Positions 31,576 through 39,105 of a stretch of DNA of 64,000 nt are shown piece by piece. The position numbers and the translations under genes were made by a program. Origin of the DNA: an uncultured Verrucomicrobia subdivision 3 bacterium (GTDB lineage: Bacteria; Verrucomicrobiota; Verrucomicrobiia; Limisphaerales; UBA11358); assembly GCA_903922735.1 (NCBI GenBank), contig CAIXUZ010000050.1, positions 20,396 through 84,395 on the forward strand. Reading direction: 5' to 3'. Below the pieces are notes generated by a model, which saw nothing but the letters and a program-made list of their open reading frames with translations, was not told the origin of the DNA and did not search any database. Numbering within the stretch: the first letter of the stretch is position 1; each line of letters starts with the position of its first letter.

Positions 31576-33264
31576 TCATTTGTCTGTTGGTTGGCCATCA
31601 CGAGGCGGGCGATTCTCACGGTTGCCGCCGCTTTGACCGTCTTGTCCCCTCTTTCCACCGCCACCACCGCCGGGTCCACGGTCGGTGCGTTGCGCTTCGG
31701 TCATGAGGTGGAGACCGGTTTTACCCTTTTGTGAGGCCGGCAGCTCGATGACGCCTTTCGGTGTCAGATCACGTCCGGCTAAGCCGGGATAGGTGGGCTC
31801 GTAGCGGTGAACCTTGAACACGGCGTTCCATAAGTGGCCGCGCATGTCTTTGCCGGGCAGCTCGCCTTGGGCGAGAATCCCGCCGCGCACCATCGGGTTC
31901 ACATATTGCCAGACCATTTCGCCGGTAGGCGTGACCTCGAACAGGTTGCCGACGATGCCGCCGCAGATGAGCGTGTTGCCGTTGGGCAACCGGTGCGCCC
32001 CGGATATTTCAGCGGAAAAGAAGTCCGTGCGATTCTTTGCTTCGTAGTGCCACACAGGTTTCTCCGGGCCATAGGCTTTGCCGGGTTCGAGGATGTAGCG
32101 GCCGCTGGCATCCATCGGCAACACGATTTCTTCCACGCTCGACCAGCCGCGATCATAGCCGTTATTGAAGATCGTCATGTGACCGGCACCGGGATAGCCG
32201 TCGGGAATCCACTGGGCGTCGTGCTGCTGGACGAGCTGCTTGTCTTGCAGCGTGCCGCGCTTGTAAGCCGCCGGATTGCCCCAGCGATAGATCAGGTCGC
32301 CGCCTTTGCCTTGCTTGCCGCCCGCATGGCTGGCTGCTTCTTTGGTGGTGGTGCTGTGGTCGATGATCCAAACCTCGTTGCAACCCCGAACACTGATGGC
32401 GATCTGGTCGAGTTTCGGGTTGTAATCGAACGAATTCATGTGGTTCCAGAATGCAGGCGTGGCGCGACCGTTGCAGGATACGCTTACCAGCTCCGGATGC
32501 GCCGCCACGTCCCCGTAGTTGGGCTTGGTGCGGTCGAAGTCTTGAATCAGGTGATCCCAGACGTGCCATTCCCAGACGATGCGGCCGCCTTTGGGCTTGA
32601 TCGGCTCAATCTCCACCAGGGCGTCGGGCACCAGATATTCATCGCGCATAAGGCTGACATCGAAACCGGCCGCCACAGCTTGCTCGCGCGTTTTGCGCTC
32701 GACCATGAGGGCAAGAATATTGCCGTTAGGCAGGGGCTTGAGGTCATGATGCAGCTGGTAGTCGCGGGTGGCGTGGTCAAACTCCCAGACCAGATTGCCG
32801 TCCCAATCATACTCCTCAATGCGACCGCCTTCGCCGCCGCCGGTTCCGCCCTGCACCCGGAGCATGCAGGCGCGGATCATGTGTCCGTTAGGCAGCAGAT
32901 GCACAACCTGACCAGGTTCATAAGCGCTCTTCCAGGAATGAACAACTTGCCCGTCGTTCTTCATCAGGTAGGTCACCAGGTTGTGCTTGGGCGCGAACAA
33001 TGTGTAGCCGTCGAATGCCTTGGGCGTGTTAAGGAATAGCCCAACGGTCTGACCCGGGTTAGGCGAAACGGGTGTTTTGTTCTCCGGCATCTCATGCCGC
33101 CCGCCGCCTTCGCGACTGCGACCCTGGCCCTGGCCACCGGGCTGGCGTGGACGGTCATTGGGTTGTTCTTGCGCCAGGGTGATCTGTGCTACGGCCCCCG
33201 TCAGCATGAAGGCGAAGAGGATATTCCGGATCGGATGACTTGTGGATTCGCATTCTTTTTTCAT
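31576..33264 (-). CDS. Secreted arylsulfotransferase (ASST)-like propeller protein, paralogue
   Basis: Exported protein of 562 residues with signal peptide ending ITLAQ. It starts with a disordered segment (RQPGGQGQGRSREGGG), then an ASST propeller: VGLFLNTPKAFDGYTLF, VHLLPNGHMIRAC, HHDLKPLPNGNILAL, WEWHVWDHLIQDFD, NEVWIIDHSTTT, QHDAQWIPDGYPGAGH and NTLICGGIVGNLFEV. These blocks are much closer to the ASST half of the giant fusion at 19325-22900 than to the gene just downstream, so the two probably arose by duplication. The C-terminal tail (GPGGGGGGKRGQDGQSGGN) is low complexity. It lies 47 bases after the FGE-PEBP gene and 10 bases before the next ASST gene. Confidence 0.86.
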   Translation of the reverse strand: MKKECESTSHPIRNILFAFMLTGAVAQITLAQEQPNDRPRQPGGQGQGRSREGGGRHEMPENKTPVSPNPGQTVGLFLNTPKAFDGYTLFAPKHNLVTYLMKNDGQVVHSWKSAYEPGQVVHLLPNGHMIRACMLRVQGGTGGGEGGRIEEYDWDGNLVWEFDHATRDYQLHHDLKPLPNGNILALMVERKTREQAVAAGFDVSLMRDEYLVPDALVEIEPIKPKGGRIVWEWHVWDHLIQDFDRTKPNYGDVAAHPELVSVSCNGRATPAFWNHMNSFDYNPKLDQIAISVRGCNEVWIIDHSTTTKEAASHAGGKQGKGGDLIYRWGNPAAYKRGTLQDKQLVQQHDAQWIPDGYPGAGHMTIFNNGYDRGWSSVEEIVLPMDASGRYILEPGKAYGPEKPVWHYEAKNRTDFFSAEISGAHRLPNGNTLICGGIVGNLFEVTPTGEMVWQYVNPMVRGGILAQGELPGKDMRGHLWNAVFKVHRYEPTYPGLAGRDLTPKGVIELPASQKGKTGLHLMTEAQRTDRGPGGGGGGKRGQDGQSGGNRENRPPRDGQPTDK

Positions 33265-33311
33265 GACAAAATAGAATTTTCAGAGGTTGGTTTACTCGCT
33301 AAAACAATGGA

Positions 33312-35171
33312 TTATTGACTGGGAGCCGGACGACGCTCCTCGGGTTGCTTGCTGGAATCACGCGGCGGTCGCTCGCTGGCACCCGAACCATCGGGACGAT
33401 TTCGTGACGGGCCAGCGCCAGGGTTCCGGTCGTCGCTGCTGCCGGAACGTGTGTAAACCACGCGCAGTTCCGCAGTGGCCAGGATCTTGTCTTTCATGGC
33501 GGCGAGCAAAACTTCTCGGTTCACTTCAGCGAGCGGAACCGTGATTTGGGGCGGTGCTGACAGGGCGTAAACCGTGTAGATATAGGTTTTGGCTCCCGGT
33601 CCTTTGGAATGAGGTGGCGCGTATTCCCGGCGGCGGTTGACGCTGTTGTTTCCCAACGTCCCGACGCCTTTCACGTTCTTGGGAAGACTTTGGACGGTGG
33701 CCGGCAGATCGTAGAGAATCCAATACCATTTGGTCTGGTCTGGTGCCTCGTGGTGCATGATGAGGGCGTAACTCTTGGTTTCGGCAGGAGCACCGCTCCA
33801 TTCCAACGGCAAGGTGGCAGCGACACCGTCACCGGTAAACTCCGTCGGCAACGGACCACCGTTGGTCACCACGGAACTGCGCAATATGAAATTACCAAAT
33901 GGCTTCCGGAGGAATTCGCCAGAAATGTGATTGTTAACCGCCGGCAAATCGGCACGTGGTGGACGTTCGCCATTTTGCTCTCCGCCGGGTTGACGTGGAC
34001 TCCCATCTGGGCGCGGACGCCGCTGGCCGCCACCAGAACCACCGCCCGTTTTACCTTCGCGACCAGGGACATGTTGAACCGGGGTCGGTTTGATGACGGG
34101 CCTGCTCTCGGCATTGACCGGCAGCACGACCCGGAAGCCGAGGTGGTAGTAGGGATGGTCCGGATCCTGCGGGCCACGATAATAGGACGGGTTGCGGTTC
34201 GACACGCGGCCGTGACCGTTCTCACCATTATACCAGTTGCCGCCGCGCATGCCGCGATACGGCTTGCCGTCCTGCACCAGGCTGCCGTTCGCCGGACCGG
34301 GCGGGTTTTCGGATGGGCTGTAGGCGTAGTAATCGCGCACATACCAGTCGTTGATGAACTGCCAGACATTGCCGCTCATGTCATAAAGACCGTAGCCATT
34401 CGCGCCATTCGAGGTCTGGAAATTTTCCTGAACGCCGGGCCAGCCGAAGTCGGATTTGCGATGTAACTGGCCGTTGAAAAATCCAACCGGCGTCGTCCAC
34501 GGAATTGGGCCGGCACGAAAAGGATTCTTTGATTCCGGCCAATTTGCCTTGGTCGCGTCCGGCTCATCGCCCCACGGGAAGTTGCGATAGGGGTTTTGCA
34601 GGCCACCCCGTCCGGCGTATTCCCATTCGGCTTCGGTTGGCAAACGGAAGCCGCTCTTGTTGAAGTCGCAGTCCCAGGTCGTCGTGTTGTAGCACAGTGG
34701 TTTTCCTTGCTGTGCGCTCAGCCAGTTGCAGTAAGCCGCCGAGCCCGGCCAGCGAATGCAGATGACAGGATGCTGTTCTTTCTTGTCCAGCACCGTGAAC
34801 GCCTTGCCATTCCAGCCAATCCGGCTGAACGGTGACATCGCTCGCGTTTCGCAAAGCAACTCCTTCTTGCTGGCGAGATACACGCCGCCGTCGCGAACCT
34901 CGATTACTTTCTGCGCCTGTGACGAATTTAAGAACTCGCAATATTCCTTCGTAGTCACGGTATAGATGCCCATGTAGAAGGCATCCAGCCGCACTGTGTG
35001 GATCGGGGTTTCATCCCCGCCATGCTTCGGATCCACGAAGCCGTGGTGGTCGCCCATCTCAAACTGGCCCGCAGGAATCAGTGTTAATTCGGGAATGGAT
35101 GGTTGCGCTTGGAGCAACGTTGTGAAATGAGTTGCGGCCAGTAAGGCGAATATCCATTTCGTGGTTTTCAT
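33312..35171 (-). CDS. Secreted fusion: FGE/SUMF1-fold domain + PEBP (YbhB/YbcL-like) domain
   Basis: The product is 619 residues from the ATG at 35171, whose signal peptide is MKTTKWIFALLAATHFTTLL; an upstream ATG at 35189 adds six residues that do not fit a signal. The SUMF1-fold domain spans about 20-355 (IPAGQFEMGDHHG, FRLPTEAEWEYAGRGG, YDMSGNVWQFINDWY, GMRGGNWYNGENGHGRVSNR, GFRVVLP). As in the giant fusion, the FGE cysteine pair is absent. A disordered Gly/Arg/Pro linker follows, then a PEBP domain (about 420-565: FILRSSVVTNGGPLPTEFTG, LPLEWSGAP, MHHEAPD, WILYDLPA), and a final acidic/basic Pro-rich tail. It is the first gene of a long minus-strand run and carries a PmrA-like box 24 bases upstream. 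Confidence 0.88.
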   Translation of the reverse strand: MKTTKWIFALLAATHFTTLLQAQPSIPELTLIPAGQFEMGDHHGFVDPKHGGDETPIHTVRLDAFYMGIYTVTTKEYCEFLNSSQAQKVIEVRDGGVYLASKKELLCETRAMSPFSRIGWNGKAFTVLDKKEQHPVICIRWPGSAAYCNWLSAQQGKPLCYNTTTWDCDFNKSGFRLPTEAEWEYAGRGGLQNPYRNFPWGDEPDATKANWPESKNPFRAGPIPWTTPVGFFNGQLHRKSDFGWPGVQENFQTSNGANGYGLYDMSGNVWQFINDWYVRDYYAYSPSENPPGPANGSLVQDGKPYRGMRGGNWYNGENGHGRVSNRNPSYYRGPQDPDHPYYHLGFRVVLPVNAESRPVIKPTPVQHVPGREGKTGGGSGGGQRRPRPDGSPRQPGGEQNGERPPRADLPAVNNHISGEFLRKPFGNFILRSSVVTNGGPLPTEFTGDGVAATLPLEWSGAPAETKSYALIMHHEAPDQTKWYWILYDLPATVQSLPKNVKGVGTLGNNSVNRRREYAPPHSKGPGAKTYIYTVYALSAPPQITVPLAEVNREVLLAAMKDKILATAELRVVYTRSGSSDDRNPGAGPSRNRPDGSGASERPPRDSSKQPEERRPAPSQ

Positions 35172-35194
35172 GATGCAACTATGACGCAATAAAC

Positions 35195-35211
35195 CTTAAG
35201 TTCGGATGAAG
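35195..35211 (-). promoter_or_regulatory. PmrA-box-like direct repeat upstream of the FGE-PEBP operon
   Basis: On the minus strand it is CTTCAT-CCGAA-CTTAAG followed by GTTTATTGCG; CATAGT about 12 bases on may serve as -10. The box is 24 bases from the start codon at 35171. Confidence 0.78.
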
Positions 35212-35244
35212 AAAAAAGTGTTTCCAAGCCGTTTGATAGTCGGC

Positions 35245-35261
35245 CTTCATTCCAGCTTAAG
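35245..35261 (+). promoter_or_regulatory. PmrA-box-like direct repeat upstream of the two-component genes
   Basis: On the plus strand it is CTTCAT-TCCAG-CTTAAG followed by GTTGAAT. It faces the opposite way from the box at 35195-35211, 33 bases away, so one intergenic region serves both divergent units and suggests autoregulation of the regulator. Confidence 0.78.
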
Positions 35262-35316
35262 GTTGAATCTGCGAGAGTGACGTTTTCGAAAAATAGTGAT
35301 AAAAGAACGCAGCATC

Positions 35317-35967
35317 ATGAGGATCTTGATTGTTGAAGACGAGCCAGACTTGCTTACGAGTCTTGCCCAAGCTTTGCGTGAGGAAGGCTATGCCGTGGAC
35401 ACCGCCAATAACGGCAACGACGGCCTATTCAACGCCGAAGGCACGGATTATGACGCCATCGTGCTCGATGTGATGTTGCCGGGCATGGACGGCTGGGAAA
35501 TCCTCCGGCGGCTTCGCAAAACGAAAAAAACTCCGGTGCTCATGCTCACCGCGCGCGATCAGACGCGCGATCGTGTGAAAGGATTGGATGCCGGCGCGGA
35601 TGATTACGTGGTCAAACCGTTTGATCTGGAAGAGGTTTTCGCCCGGCTCCGCGCCATCATTCGCCGTAGCGCGAACCAGACCACCAACCTGATCGAGATC
35701 GGCGAGGTGAAGATTAATACTGCGGCTCGCAATATATCACTCAAGGGCAAGCCGGTTGAACTCACGGCCCGGGAATATTCGCTGGTGGAATTTCTCGCCC
35801 TTCATCGCGGCGAAGTCGTCACGCGCACGCAGCTTTACGAGCACCTGTTCGATGAGAACGAAAGCTCGATGTCCAACCTTTTGGATGTTCACGTCTCCAA
35901 TGTCCGCAAAAAACTGGGCGCTGATTTCATCGCCACGCGGCGCGGTCATGGTTATTGCATTGAGTGA
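35317..35967 (+). CDS. OmpR/PhoB-family response regulator, PmrA/QseB/CusR-like
   Basis: Regulator of 216 residues. The receiver domain has the acidic pair E7/D8, phospho-acceptor D51 (IVLDVMLPG) and K100 (VVKPFD). The winged-helix DNA-binding domain ends with ELTAREYSLVEFLALHRGEV, SNLLDVHVSNVRKKLG and TRRGHGYCIE, as in the PmrA, QseB and CusR branch. The ATG at 35317 is used; a GTG at 35296 would add seven residues before the conserved start MRILIVEDE. A PmrA-like box lies 56 bases upstream, and matching boxes stand before three operons of the neighbouring exported cluster, making this protein the likely regulator. One base separates its stop from the kinase start. Confidence 0.93.
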   Translation: MRILIVEDEPDLLTSLAQALREEGYAVDTANNGNDGLFNAEGTDYDAIVLDVMLPGMDGWEILRRLRKTKKTPVLMLTARDQTRDRVKGLDAGADDYVVKPFDLEEVFARLRAIIRRSANQTTNLIEIGEVKINTAARNISLKGKPVELTAREYSLVEFLALHRGEVVTRTQLYEHLFDENESSMSNLLDVHVSNVRKKLGADFIATRRGHGYCIE

Positions 35968-35968
35968 C

Positions 35969-37477
35969 ATGAAAATCTTCAACTCCATCAAATGGCGGCT
36001 GCAAATCTGGTATGGACTCATCCTGGTGTCCGTTTTGACCGGCTTTGGCTTGACGGCGTTCCAGTTGGAACGCAGCCGGCAATTCCGCCGGATTGACGAG
36101 GAATTACAGCGACGCTTTTCAGCGATCACGATGGCGATTCGGCCGCCGCCCAATCGCGGTCTCAATGCGAACCGGCAATCACCCGAGCGACCATTGGGTC
36201 GCCGCCCGGATGATTTGACGCCGCCCAAGAGCGGGCGGCTTCAGACGGACCTTCATTTGCCTCCGCAAGTGTTGGCGCTGTTCGATACCAGCGACCGGAA
36301 TAATTTTTTTTACAGCATAGAATTTCGGGACGGCCGGGATCCTCTGCGATCAACCAATGCGCCAAATTCATTTGTGGAAACCAGGGATTTTTCACCAAGC
36401 CCACCGGCCGCTGATTCCGTCAATCCTCCGGATGCACGTCCGAAAATACCGCAGCCGGCGACGCCTCAGACCAGCGGAATGATTCGTGAAATCGTCCAGA
36501 AAATGCCGCAAGGCATGGATGCGGTGGTTCGGGTCGGATGCTCCATCGCTCCGGAAATGAATGAGCTTCAAATCACCGCCCTGAAATTAGCCGGCGTTGG
36601 TGGCGTGGTTTTGTTTTTTGGCCTCACCGGCGGCTGGTGGTTGGTGGGGCGCGCGCTAAAGCCCGTCGCCATCATCAGCACCACGGCCGTGAAAATATCT
36701 GCCGGTGACTTGTCTCAGCGCATTGAAGTGGACGAGGCGGAAAGCGAACTTGGTCAGCTCGCTGCCGTATTGAATTCCACTTTCGCGCGGCTGGAATCAG
36801 CTTTCGCCCAACAGCGGCAATTTGCCTCCGACGCGGCGCACGAATTGCGAACGCCGGTGTCCGTGATTCTCACTCAGACGCAAGCCGCGCTCAACCGCGA
36901 GCGGGATGCGGCCGGTTATAAGCAAACCGTTGAAGCCTGCCATCGTGCCGCCCAGCGGATGCGCAAGCTCATTGAAGCCCTGTTGGAACTCGCGCGGTAT
37001 GACGCCGGGCAGGAGGTTTTGAAGCGGTTGACTTTTGATTTTTCCCGGACCATTGCCGGCTGTGCCGATTTGGTGCAGCCGCTGGCGGAAGATCGCGGGG
37101 TGAAAATATGTTGCGATTTTTCACCGCTGGAAATCATCGGGGATCCTGAGCGGCTGGAACAAGTGGTGACCAATTTGCTGACGAACGCGATCCAATACAA
37201 CCAGCCTGCCGGTGAGGTGACAGTGAGATTGGCTGCCGAAGTCGGTTTGGCGGTTCTGACGATTGCCGATACCGGGCAGGGGATTGCGCCGGATGATTTG
37301 CCGCGAGTATTCGAGAGATTTTATCGCGGCGATAAGTCCCGCACCGGGGGCGGCAATGCTGGCTTGGGGCTTTCGATTTGCAAATCCATCATTGAAGCAC
37401 ACGGCGGAACGATTGAGGTGATGAGCGAGCAGAATATTGGGACGACTTTCATTGTCCGGCTGCCCATCCAATCCTAG
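35969..37477 (+). CDS. Sensor histidine kinase of the two-component system
   Basis: Inner membrane kinase of 502 residues. Membrane spans are at about 11-31 and 204-228. Between them is a periplasmic sensor of about 170 residues that is rich in Pro and Arg (IRPPPNRG, RPLGRRPDDLTPP, PQPATPQ) and shows no clear metal-ligand cluster. A HAMP region (229-281) and HisKA domain with H291 in DAAHELRTPVSVI follow, then an ATPase domain with NLLTNAIQYN, IADTGQGIAPDDL and GGNAGLGLSICKSI. Architecture fits the QseC/PmrB/CusS class. The start ATG at 35969 is one base after the regulator stop. The stop codon shares the palindrome CTAG with that of the convergent hemW gene. Confidence 0.93.
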   Translation: MKIFNSIKWRLQIWYGLILVSVLTGFGLTAFQLERSRQFRRIDEELQRRFSAITMAIRPPPNRGLNANRQSPERPLGRRPDDLTPPKSGRLQTDLHLPPQVLALFDTSDRNNFFYSIEFRDGRDPLRSTNAPNSFVETRDFSPSPPAADSVNPPDARPKIPQPATPQTSGMIREIVQKMPQGMDAVVRVGCSIAPEMNELQITALKLAGVGGVVLFFGLTGGWWLVGRALKPVAIISTTAVKISAGDLSQRIEVDEAESELGQLAAVLNSTFARLESAFAQQRQFASDAAHELRTPVSVILTQTQAALNRERDAAGYKQTVEACHRAAQRMRKLIEALLELARYDAGQEVLKRLTFDFSRTIAGCADLVQPLAEDRGVKICCDFSPLEIIGDPERLEQVVTNLLTNAIQYNQPAGEVTVRLAAEVGLAVLTIADTGQGIAPDDLPRVFERFYRGDKSRTGGGNAGLGLSICKSIIEAHGGTIEVMSEQNIGTTFIVRLPIQS

Positions 37478-38694
37478 CGCAAAAACATTTCCGCCGCCGC
37501 ATCCGCAAACCGCAAGCCGGCCCGGGTCAGGCGAAAACCGTCACCCTCCAAATTTCCCCAGCCGCGTTCTTCCAGCTGCTTCATTTCCGCCCCCCATTCC
37601 TGACGCAGATCAAAATCGGTTACGCGCAAAAAGTTTGCGAATGACCAGCCGACATTCATGCGTAAGCCGAACGCGGCAATTTCTCCCGCCCGGCGCAGCG
37701 GAGAAAGTTCCTCGCTGGATTCAATGGCTCGTCGGCCTTTTTCCAACTGCTCGCAATAAAGCTGCGTGTTTGCCCAGTTTTTTGTCCGCACGCCGCGCAC
37801 ATATCCCGTCGCGCTTGGACCGAGTCCGTGATACGAACCGCCTTGCCAGTAGTTCACGTTGTGCTTGCAGGCCAGTGAGGGAATGTCAATTAATGCCCCC
37901 TCATCCTGTCCTTTTCCCCCGGTGGGGCAGCAGGTGGCCGAAGGCTGGTTGAGAGGGATATCTTTTGCGAGGTTGGCAATCTCATATTGCCTGAAACCAG
38001 CATCAACCGAACGCGCAATCAATTCCTCATACATCAGGCAGGCCAACTCCTCGTCCACGGAAAATTCGCCGGCCTGGAGTTGATCAAACAGCGGCGTATC
38101 GTCTTCGTAAATCACTTCGTAGCTCGACAGGTGCTCGCTCTGCATCGCCATGACTTCATTTAAGGTCGCGCGCCAGATCTCCATCGTCTGGGTTGGAATG
38201 GCGAACATCAGGTCCAGATTAACATTGTCAAAACCGGCTTTTCGCAATGTGTCAAATGATCGGAAAACCATTTCGCGTGAATGAATGCGCCCGAGCCGGT
38301 CGAGCAGTTTTTCGTCGAGCGATTGCACGCCCATGGAGATGCGGTTGACGCCAAAATCACGCAATAATTTACATTTGTCGGCGGAAACGGTGGCGGGATT
38401 GCTTTCAATGGTGAATTCTTCCGCACCGAGCAGATTCAGTTTTTCCATCGCCTGCAAAATGGTTTCCCACTGGCGCAGATTCAATAGCGATGGCGTTCCG
38501 CCGCCGAAAAAAATGGTTTTGGGCTTGAGATCGGACGCGACCATTTCCAGTTCGCGGACGAGGGCGGCGACATACCGGTTGATGAGTTCGCCGGCGGAAG
38601 CTTCCGAATAAAATGCGCAGTATTCGCATTTCTGCGCGCAAAACGGGACGTGGACGTAAAGGCTGCCGATGTGAGCCGACAAGGGTTCCAGCAT
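37474..38694 (-). CDS. hemW: HemW-like radical SAM heme chaperone with a 30-residue insertion
   Basis: Radical SAM protein of 406 residues; HemW proteins bind heme and were formerly called oxygen-independent coproporphyrinogen oxidase. The [4Fe-4S] site is C19-AQK-C23-EY-C26, with IFFGGGTPS and a SAM-binding GVQSLDE following. It lacks the extra Cys of true HemN. Residues 245-274 (start DIPLNQPSATCCPTGGKGQD) interrupt the conserved join QYEIANLAK / ACKHNVNYW; relatives have no such segment, and it is encoded by a repeat-like sequence at 37873-37962. The frame is kept and downstream motifs are intact. It converges with the kinase gene and shares four bases with it. Confidence 0.88.
   Translation of the reverse strand: MLEPLSAHIGSLYVHVPFCAQKCEYCAFYSEASAGELINRYVAALVRELEMVASDLKPKTIFFGGGTPSLLNLRQWETILQAMEKLNLLGAEEFTIESNPATVSADKCKLLRDFGVNRISMGVQSLDEKLLDRLGRIHSREMVFRSFDTLRKAGFDNVNLDLMFAIPTQTMEIWRATLNEVMAMQSEHLSSYEVIYEDDTPLFDQLQAGEFSVDEELACLMYEELIARSVDAGFRQYEIANLAKDIPLNQPSATCCPTGGKGQDEGALIDIPSLACKHNVNYWQGGSYHGLGPSATGYVRGVRTKNWANTQLYCEQLEKGRRAIESSEELSPLRRAGEIAAFGLRMNVGWSFANFLRVTDFDLRQEWGAEMKQLEERGWGNLEGDGFRLTRAGLRFADAAAEMFLR
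37873..37962. repeat. Repeat-like in-frame insertion inside hemW
   Basis: Ninety bases with words such as GCCCCCTCATCCTGTCCTTT and GGTGGGGCAGCAGGTGGCCG, unlike the codon style of the rest of hemW. Its edges coincide with a gap in the alignment I expect from the HemW family. No second copy is in this window, so calling it a dispersed repeat is an inference. Confidence 0.55.
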
Positions 38695-38746
38695 GGCTTC
38701 AGGTTAGCGGAGCCACGGGTGGATGCGAACGAAAATTCGCCGGCGG

Positions 38747-38956
38747 TCAGGCTGGATTGACGCGCTGGACGTTCTGGGCTTTCAACCCTTTGTCGCTGGG
38801 CGTGATTTCGAAGGTAACCGCTTCTCCCTCATTCAAGGTTTTATAACCCTCACCCAGGATGGAGGTGTGATGAACAAAAACATCCTGTCCGGAATCCTCA
38901 GCAATAAAGCCGAAGCCTTTTTTGTTGTCGAACCATTTCACTTTGCCGCTGGCCAT
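38747..38956 (-). CDS. csp: Cold-shock domain protein CspA family
   Basis: RNA-binding protein of 69 residues that acts as an RNA chaperone or antiterminator. RNP1 is KGFGFI (residues 13-18) and RNP2 is VFVHHTS (26-32); the start MASGKVKWFDNKKGF is canonical. A good Shine-Dalgarno (GGAG) stands eight bases before the ATG at 38956. A terminator-like hairpin lies in the region just upstream (38991-39019), so the gene either starts right after the terminator of the previous operon or has an attenuator-like leader. Confidence 0.96.
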   Translation of the reverse strand: MASGKVKWFDNKKGFGFIAEDSGQDVFVHHTSILGEGYKTLNEGEAVTFEITPSDKGLKAQNVQRVNPA

Positions 38957-38990
38957 AACTGCTCCTGATTTGCGAGGCGAGCCAAAAGCA

Positions 38991-39019
38991 AAAAAGACAC
39001 AGCCAATGTCAGCTGTGTC
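38991..39019 (-). terminator. Intrinsic terminator or leader hairpin upstream of the cold-shock gene
   Basis: On the minus strand GACACAGC (39019-39012) and GCTGTGTC (39003-38996) form an eight-base perfect stem with an eight-base loop, followed by TTTTTTGCTTTT. It lies 40 bases before the cold-shock start codon and about 90 bases after the end of the upstream gene. Confidence 0.8.
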
Positions 39020-39105
39020 AGTATTTCACTTTTTCAAAATGCTCATGCCTCAGTTCAATTGAACTTTAAATAGAGGTTATAATTTGGTCAAGTTGTACTT
39101 GTGAC

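Noticed and set aside
35969..37477. Assignment of the kinase as a copper sensor CusS
   Set aside because: The nearby copper oxidase is suggestive, but the periplasmic domain is Pro/Arg-rich with no clear His or Met cluster, so the signal is left open.
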